From Ulva prolifera (Eukaryota > Chlorophyta > Ulvophyceae > Ulvales > Ulvaceae), in contig CM041200.1 of the NCBI GenBank assembly GCA_023078555.1, positions 2,426,001 through 2,490,000 on the forward strand: DNA of 64,000 nt, in the 5' to 3' direction. A program made the translations under genes and the position numbers. The notes below the pieces were generated by a model. That model worked only from the letters and a program-made list of their open reading frames with translations, did not search any database and had not been told where the DNA came from. Shown piece after piece: positions 58,025-64,000 of the stretch (positions are counted from its first letter, which is position 1; the number at the start of each line of letters is the position of its first letter).

Positions 58025-61000
58025 ATGGATTTTAATCCTTCTTTTTCATTCGATGACGCGCAAGGACGCACAGTGACACATCCGTGGAGCTTCGCCGGTG
58101 CGCTTCTGCACTGGAAGGATGCTTACTCAACATATTGGCGCTTGAGCACTTCGGTGTCGAGACATACACTGCAGCTCGGAATTACTACTTGCAGGAGCTC
58201 TGTCGCAGGCGCAGAAGCCTGACCCCAGCCAGACCACAGTTGATGCAAAGATCAGGGCGAAACTGCAGAGGACAATCGGCCCAAAGACAAAAGGCAAGGC
58301 TCCACAAGAGGAGGCCTCAGAGTCAGATTCAGAGGATGAGGCCGATGAGGACAGTGACGCCTTGCCAGGTGCTTTGCCAACGCCTGCCGATGTGACACGC
58401 TCCACCAAGGGCACTCCACAGATAGAACAGCGCTGAATTGCGCACCGCAATAGGTGAAATAGACGGGGACAGCGACGATGATGAGCTCGAAGTCTCTGAC
58501 GAGGATTCTGACAGCGGCATCTCACTTGAGGAGGGCACCGAGCAACAGAACGGCCCCAGAGCAGTCGCCACACAACAGGCAGCTGGAGCTGCACGCGGCC
58601 CGGAGAGCGGTGGGGACAGCAGCGAAGATGATGAAGATGACGAGGAGGTGGCAACCGCTGCAGCGCTCAGTAAGCTCACTGCTGTGGCTGCCGCCGCATC
58701 TGACACCTCCGACGACCTCCCCGGAAGTGCCCCTGATGCAGGGGAGGCCTCAGACCCTCCTAGCGACAACGAGGCAAGCGAGGGAGATTCGGGGGGCCCA
58801 GACGACCCAGAATTGTCGGGGGAGCAGGATGGGGCCAGCAGCGGCGCCTCCGGGGAGGGCCGCACAGCCGCAGCCGGGCCGGGAGCCAATGGCAGGCAGG
58901 CCGGGGGGCATGGGAAGGAGGGCAGTTTCTATGCGCAGACCCCGGAAGGCACCTCGTTCTCGGGGAGGTCCTTCGCAGACCTCGGGCTGTCCCGGCCGTT
59001 GACCAAGGCGGTCGCGGACCTCGGCTTCACGGCCCCGACGCCGATCCAGGCGGCGGTCATTCCGCTCGCGCTGCTCGGTCGTGACATCGTCGCGAGCGCG
59101 ATAACTGGCTCCGGCAAAACCGCGGCATTCGCGTTGCCAGTGCTCGAGCGGCTGCTGTTCCGGCAGCGCCGCGTCGCGGCCACACACGTGCTTGTGCTTG
59201 CGCCGACGCGGGAGCTCGCGGCGCAGGGCCACAGCATGGTTTGCCAGCTGGCGCGCTACACCGACGTGCGTGCCGCGCTCGCGGTCGGAGGGCTGTCGCT
59301 CGCGCAGCAGGCGGCGGAGCTGCGCACGGCGCCAGAGATCGTGGTGGCGACGCCCGGCCGGGTCATCGACCACGTCCTCAACACCATGGCCTTTGACCTC
59401 GACACCCTCTCGGCTCTCATCCTCGACGAGGCGGACCGCCTATTGGAGCTCGGCTTCCAGGACGAGGTGCGGCGCCGCTGCTGGTGCGCCTGCTTGTCGC
59501 CGCCGCGGCGGCCAGGCAGCACCGTGGGTGCGGCTGCAGCGCCGGCATGCTCTGTGCGCCGCGTGATTGTTGTGGGTGTGAGGTAGGCGCTCGCTTGGCG
59601 TATGCATTAAATCAGTGGAGCTAGCTCGTGCTGTGTGCGCTTGGAGGTCGGTGTGTGAGCGTATGAACTGCTGCAACCTTGGCGGTGTCAGGGCTGCGAT
59701 AGCCGCGCGCCGGCTAGATCTGGCGCGCCACACCCTGGGCGTTGACACATCGCGTTGTGCGCTCGCGACACCGCTGACGGTGGGCGCTGCTGCAGCTGCG
59801 CCAGATCATCCGCCGGGCGCCCCGCAAGCGGCAGACGCTGCTCTTTTCTGCCACCATGTCCACCGGCGTCCAGCAGCTGGTAGACCTATCTCTGAATGCG
59901 CCGGTACGGCTTGCTGCTGACGCGGCCGCCGCCGCGCCCAAGCGCCTGCGCCACGAGGTGCTGCGGCTGCGCGGCGGCGCCGCAGCCGCCGACAAGGCGG
60001 CCGTGCTGTGCGCGCTGTGCGCGCGCGCCCTGCGCAGCCTGCGCACGATCATCTTCTGCCGGCAGAAGCGGCACGCGCACCGGCTGAAGATCATGCTGGG
60101 CCTCGCCGGGCTGCCGCTGGCGTGCGAGCTCCACGGCGACATGACCCAGGTGCGCGCGCTGGCTCTGTGCCCCCCTCCCCGCCGATCACACGCCCCCTGG
60201 GTCTTCATGCCTGCTGAAGGGAACCTGTCGTGTCCGCCCACCTGTAGCCGATCGCACGGCGCCGAGACGGTGCGGCGTGGTGATTGTGGCTGTGGCGTGA
60301 TCATGCATGATGTCGATGCATATCGACCGCCGGAGTGTGCTGACAGTTGCGCTGCGTCTGCAGTCCGCGAGGCTCGAGGCGCTGGAGACGTTCCGCACGG
60401 GTGCGGCGACGCTGTTGCTTGCGACGGACGTAGCGGCGCGTGGCCTCGACATCCTCGGCGTGGACGCCGTCGTCAACTTCGACTGCCCGAGGAGCGTTGA
60501 GACGTACCTGCACAGGGTCGGGCGCACGGCGCGCGCCGGCCGGGGGGGGCTCGCGATCACGATCGCCGAGGACGGCGACCGCGGGCTGCTCAAGGCGGTG
60601 GTGAAGCAGGTGGGCGTGCAGCTGTCGCGGCGCGAGGTGCCGCCGGCGGTCGTTGACAGCTGGCGCCGTCGCACCGAGGCCCTCACGGCCACCATCCACG
60701 AAGTGCTGCAGGTGCGCTCACGCCTGCACGGCCGGCCACGCTGCAGGTTGACTCGACGATGCCGCTGTCGTTCTGGCCGGCACTGGAGGCGCCCGCGTCG
60801 GGCATGCATCTGCACCGGCGCGTGCACCACAGCAGCACCACCGCCGCATCCCATTGTCATCCCTGCTCAGTGGCGGCCCCGTAGCCCGCCCCTGTGCATC
60901 ACATCCACCGCTGCGCTGAGTGCCTGTTGGCACCTGGATCAGGAAAAGCGATGCGTGCGCGTCCCGAGGGGCCACCCCCTCGCAAGTGGGGCGCTGCTGA

Positions 61001-61882
61001 GGCGCGGCACGGGTGCAGGAGGAGAAGGCGGAGAAGGCGCTGCGCACGGCAGAGCTCGAGGCCACCCGGGCCTCCAATATGGTCGAGCACGAGCGCGAGA
61101 TCTTCTCGCGGCCGCGCCGCGAGTGGTTCCAGACGCCCAAGGAAAAGCGGGCTTCTGCGAAGGCCGCTGCTGAGGTCGCGCTCGCGGTGCCCTCCGCCGC
61201 CGCTGCGACCGCGCCTCCGCCCGCGAAGGGCGCAAGGGCCGCCAAGAACGCCGAAGCGAAAGGTGCGTCTGCAGTGCCCGCTGCTCCCGGCTGCAGCGGA
61301 CTGCCGGCGTGCGCGAGCAGCAAGGCGGGAGGCACTGACGAGCGGTGTCTGTGTGTGCGCAGGTCGGCAGGGGAAGGAGGAGCGGGCAGCCCCCGCCCAC
61401 GTGGCAGAGACGAAGAAGGTGGCAGGCGCGGTCAAGGCGGCCAAGTCGGCAGCCCGGCAGTTCCAGCAGACCGGCTCCAAGCCGCGGGAAGCGGCCAAGG
61501 CGGCGCTGACAGCCACAGGCGCCTCGAAGAAGAAGAGTCAGAAGAAGCGCAGCCGAGAGAGTGGCGCTGGGGAGAAGGAGGCACCTGCCGAGAAGGCGCC
61601 ACGGGTGACACGGGTGTATGCAGGTACGTGTGCCCCTCTCGCCCCGCATGCAGTGCACCCTGCTCACGTGCTCCTTGCTTGCGGCAGTGTGGTGTCGAGA
61701 TGGTGTGAAGGGCGCGGGTGGTTTGACACGTGCATGACCGGTGGTTCACTGCAGGTGGCGGCAAGAGTAGCAAGGTCCAGGCCCCCAAGACGGGCCTATC
61801 GAAGGGGCAAAAAGCGAAACTGGCTCGCAAGGGCAAGGGGAAGTCACAATTCAAGGGCAAGGCAAAGTACAAACGGAAGTGA
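58025..61882 (+). CDS. DDX27: DEAD-box RNA helicase DDX27/Drs1
   Basis: Eight exons in phase: 58025-58153, 58209-58368, 58454-59466, 59796-60149, 60364-60711, 61019-61262, 61363-61623, 61755-61882 (about 878 aa). The start MDFNPSFSFDD and the end QFKGKAKYKRK both fit DDX27-type proteins. An acidic Ser/Asp/Glu region precedes the helicase core. Motifs in order: FTAPTPIQ (Q), AITGSGKT (I), PTRELA (Ia), ATPGR (Ib), ILDEADRLL (II), LLFSATMS (III), TIIFCRQK (IV), LLATDVAARGLDI (V), HRVGRTARAGRGG (VI). A REREIFSRP/REWFQTPKEKR-like segment and a Lys-rich tail follow. Drs1/DDX27 is a nucleolar ATPase for large-subunit rRNA processing. Introns are 50-340 nt with GTGCG-type donors. Confidence 0.94.
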
Positions 61883-62536
61883 GTGTGCTTGGCGGGGCAT
61901 GCTGCAAATAATTGTGATGCGTGCAGGCTGTCACGCCGAGCTGCTCACCGAAGCCGTCACACCGGTGTAAAGCATTTTCATGACATACTGCCGTGCGCAT
62001 GTGGTGTTGCGTGGTTGCGCTCGCGAATTGAACATGTGCACTTGGCATGGGGGTGCTGTATAGTCAAACCTACATCCGGGCAGGCAGGCTTGAACTGATC
62101 ACTCCACTGCGCGCGACCTGCTTGGCCAAGCCAAGACACCTCTCTGGCGGATGACGTTGCCATTGCTGCTGGGGATGGGTGGCCCAGTCCTGTGATGCCT
62201 GGCGTCACAGACCTCGGGTTGGCAGTGTGTGGCCTAACATGGCTGTGGCCTCTAGGGCGTGCACTGATGCATGTCTCTCTGCAGATCTCTCGGGCCAGTC
62301 TCGGGTTACACATCGCGTAGCATATGCAAGAACAGGGTCAGAATTATGTTGCAAGGCACATGCGATGTCCTGTTTGAATGGCGCTGTCAGTGTTGTGGTA
62401 GCAGCTGAGCACGCATCCTGTTCACCCCTCAATGCGGGAGGACCTCACAGACTGCTAACCATCAATAAGAAAAAGACCTAGTCCCTTGTGCGGGCTGCAG
62501 GCCGAAGCCATCTGGTTCCTGAGTGCAGTGTGGCGG
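61883..62536. other. Convergent intergenic region
   Basis: Between the stop codons of DDX27 (+) and the CX9C gene (-). No supported gene; both 3' UTRs are expected. Confidence 0.45.
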
Positions 62537-63173
62537 TCAGGTGCCGCCGGGGCGCTGCTGGCTTTGCTGCCTGTGACGCTGCTCTGCCAGGTCGTGATGC
62601 ACTTGGATACACGTGTCGATCGCTTGAAGCGCCTGCTTGCAATCCTGTTTGTGCTGATACTGGCCCACGTTTGCTAGGCTCCCGCGTGAACAGGCCTCCA
62701 GCTCCTCCACTGCACCCAGTTCATGCTGCCAGGCACTCAGGCTCACACAGGCAAAGCCACACTGTGCCGGAGGGCATCAAAGTGACGAGGCTGACTGGCA
62801 TAGACATCAGTTCTGTAGTGTTTGGATAGCTTTGTCGGTCATGCGGGCCGGGTGAAGGTGAGCGTACCTTCGTCTGGACACATCTCATGCAAGGCGCACC
62901 ACCCAGCAAAAGCTTGCAGATGGCGACACACTACCTGGAATCCCACAGCGTCAACGATACAGGCGGAATCGGAAACGCAGAGCCAAGCGACGCCCGCAAC
63001 GAGGTCGCTGCCCATGTGGTGTTCGAGGTCACATTTATTTGTCACTCGGTCACAGCAGCATGTTCAGGGCTCGATGACCCCACCTCATGGTCACTCTTCC
63101 TCTTCGATACGCAGTCCGCGTAAGCATCAAGGATCTGGCGACACTTGGACAATGTCAGGATCACGTTTGACAT
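62537..63173 (-). CDS. Small protein with four CX9C motifs (mitochondrial IMS type)
   Basis: Three exons in phase: 63084-63173, 62868-62934, 62537-62709, giving 109 aa. Cysteines fall at 11/21, 33/43, 49/59 and 76/86, each pair separated by exactly nine residues (CRQILDAYADC, CRHLQAFAGWC, CPDEVEELEAC, CKQALQAIDTC). The third motif is created only by splicing exon 2 to exon 3, which supports the model. Twin CX9C proteins are imported into the mitochondrial intermembrane space and oxidised by MIA40/ERV1, forming paired helical hairpins. NDUFA8 of complex I is a known four-CX9C protein, but the spacing between motifs and the size differ here, so I do not assign that name. The start ATG is preceded by a cCAG-like sequence, so an upstream exon cannot be excluded. 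Confidence 0.65.
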
Positions 63174-63243
63174 GTCCTGATGCGCGTGTACGCAACAGCG
63201 CGCTCGGTACCGTCGCCCCAAGGTGTTACGCACACACGCCACC

Positions 63244-64000
63244 CTACGCAATAGTGAACCAGGCGATAGACACAGCACACAGCAGCACGCCGCTGCTTTG
63301 CCTCGGCACGCACTTGTGACTCATCTGTGTCGAGGCGAAAACGAGAAATGCACAGCGGCAGGCACGAATCCGGAACCCTAGTATGCTTTTTGGCCGGAGT
63401 ATAATTCCCGCTAGTTTTTGCGCGTGAAACCGCTGGTTCGTCGCAGCAAGAGAGACACGTATCGTCAGCACCAAGACACAATTCCGGCTTCTATCCAAAA
63501 CCTGTGAGCGCTGCATGGCCGACAAGCAGTTCTGGCTCCCTCTCGTACGTCCGCTTGCAGGGTACAGGGGCACACCCTGAAACGGGTCCACCCATTCCAT
63601 TGCTAGATATCCCTTTTCTGTCAGTTGCATTTCTTCCCGCGCCCTTTCGTTGAAGCCTTTGCGTCCGTGCCCTGGCTGACGCCCACTACCGCTCAGGTAC
63701 GATGCCCTTATCTGGCCGTGGTGGTCATGTAATTTGCGTGAATCATGTCTTTACTCTCCTTCAGTTCTGCTAGTGTCAGCATATGCCTGTGAATGTGTGA
63801 GGTGCCTGGTTCGTTTGGCACATATGTTCTCTAGTCATTCCGGCGCCTGCGTACAGCAAAGCCTGCAAACGCCTGCCTCGAAGAATTTGGGAAGCTTGTA
63901 AATTCTCCATTGTGGATGCGGTGTGTTCAACAAGAAGCCTGTGACGAGGCGCTTTGCTGCGCATTACCTCCCTGTACACGTAGCCCATGCTGTCAAGAAT
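63244..64000 (-). CDS. Partial hypothetical protein, cut by window edge
   Basis: A minus exon at the window edge (63968-64000) encodes ILDSMGYVYRE and ends with GAG|GTAATG. It joins in phase to an exon starting at 63675 (acceptor gTCAG) encoding GRKGFNERAREEMQLTEKG and YLAMEWVDPFQG. The frame stays open to a stop at 63244, but the part after about 63500 looks less coding and may be intronic or UTR. The opening resembles the DnaJ-X type of helical segment only loosely; I do not assign a family. Confidence 0.4.

Noticed and set aside
62486-62677. Hydrophobic plus-strand ORF resembling a two-span membrane protein
   Set aside because: It is antisense to exon 3 of the CX9C gene; the Leu/Val richness is the complement of Gln/Lys/Asp codons there.
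1-64000. CRISPR arrays, bacterial operons, insertion sequences, rRNA genes
   Set aside because: No spaced direct-repeat array, no polycistronic arrangement, no IS transposase and no rRNA-like sequence was seen; the window is eukaryotic nuclear DNA.

Overview
The window reads as nuclear DNA of a green alga (Chlorophyta; I lean to a trebouxiophyte-like microalga, not certain). Genes are split by many short introns that end in gCAG and begin mostly with GTGCGC, GTGAGC or similar. Coding third positions are GC-rich. The families are a plant/algal mix: a plant-type RIC1, a plant-type K+/H+ exchange-related protein, a DUF946/VPS62 protein, an algal receptor-like kinase, eEF3 (known from fungi and some algae) and a ciliary ARMC2. 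There are no operons, Shine-Dalgarno sites or bacterial mobile elements. Exon limits given here were built by eye from frame, phase and family knowledge.

Layout. 1-176 (-): edge of an unknown gene. 862-4179 (+): BMT5-like rRNA methyltransferase with a long Ala/Lys repeat tail. 5242-9558 (-): receptor-like kinase whose catalytic residues are largely lost. 9.7-16.4 kb: gene-poor, with a tRNA-like SINE candidate, a small hairpin, the last two exons of an unknown gene and a 109-bp palindrome. 16456-23289 (+): RIC1 in 13 exons. 24391-28555 (-): eEF3 in 8 exons, with 35 consecutive G just outside its start. 29289-29762 (-): hypothetical gene whose start overlaps that of 29761-32123 (+), the lipoyl acyltransferase (E2) of the branched-chain keto acid dehydrogenase. 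33390-37424 (+): F-box/RCC1-repeat protein. 37.68-39.31 kb: inverted repeats around a minus-strand zinc-binding ORF, probably a transposon relic. 39587-40938 (+): VPS62/DUF946. 41532-42815 (-): mitochondrial K+/H+ exchange-related protein. 43149-46035 (+): organellar MnmE. 46152-50292 (-): cyclic-nucleotide-domain K+ channel. 51229-53318 (-): IQ-motif protein, divergent from 53898-57231 (+) ARMC2. 57519-58001 (-): hypothetical, divergent from 58025-61882 (+) DDX27/Drs1 helicase. 62537-63173 (-): a small gene with four CX9C motifs. 63244-64000 (-): edge of another unknown gene.

Functional themes: ribosome biogenesis and translation (BMT5, DDX27, eEF3); mitochondria (MnmE, E2, K+/H+ exchange-related protein, quadruple-CX9C protein); Golgi traffic (RIC1); cilia and signalling (ARMC2, IQ protein, ion channel, pseudokinase). 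Several neighbours are head-to-head with very short gaps, suggesting shared promoters.

The items most worth a second look are the quadruple-CX9C protein (each exon too short to stand out alone), the receptor-like pseudokinase, the loop-less 109-bp palindrome, the inverted-repeat element at 38 kb, and the homopolymer abutting the eEF3 start codon.
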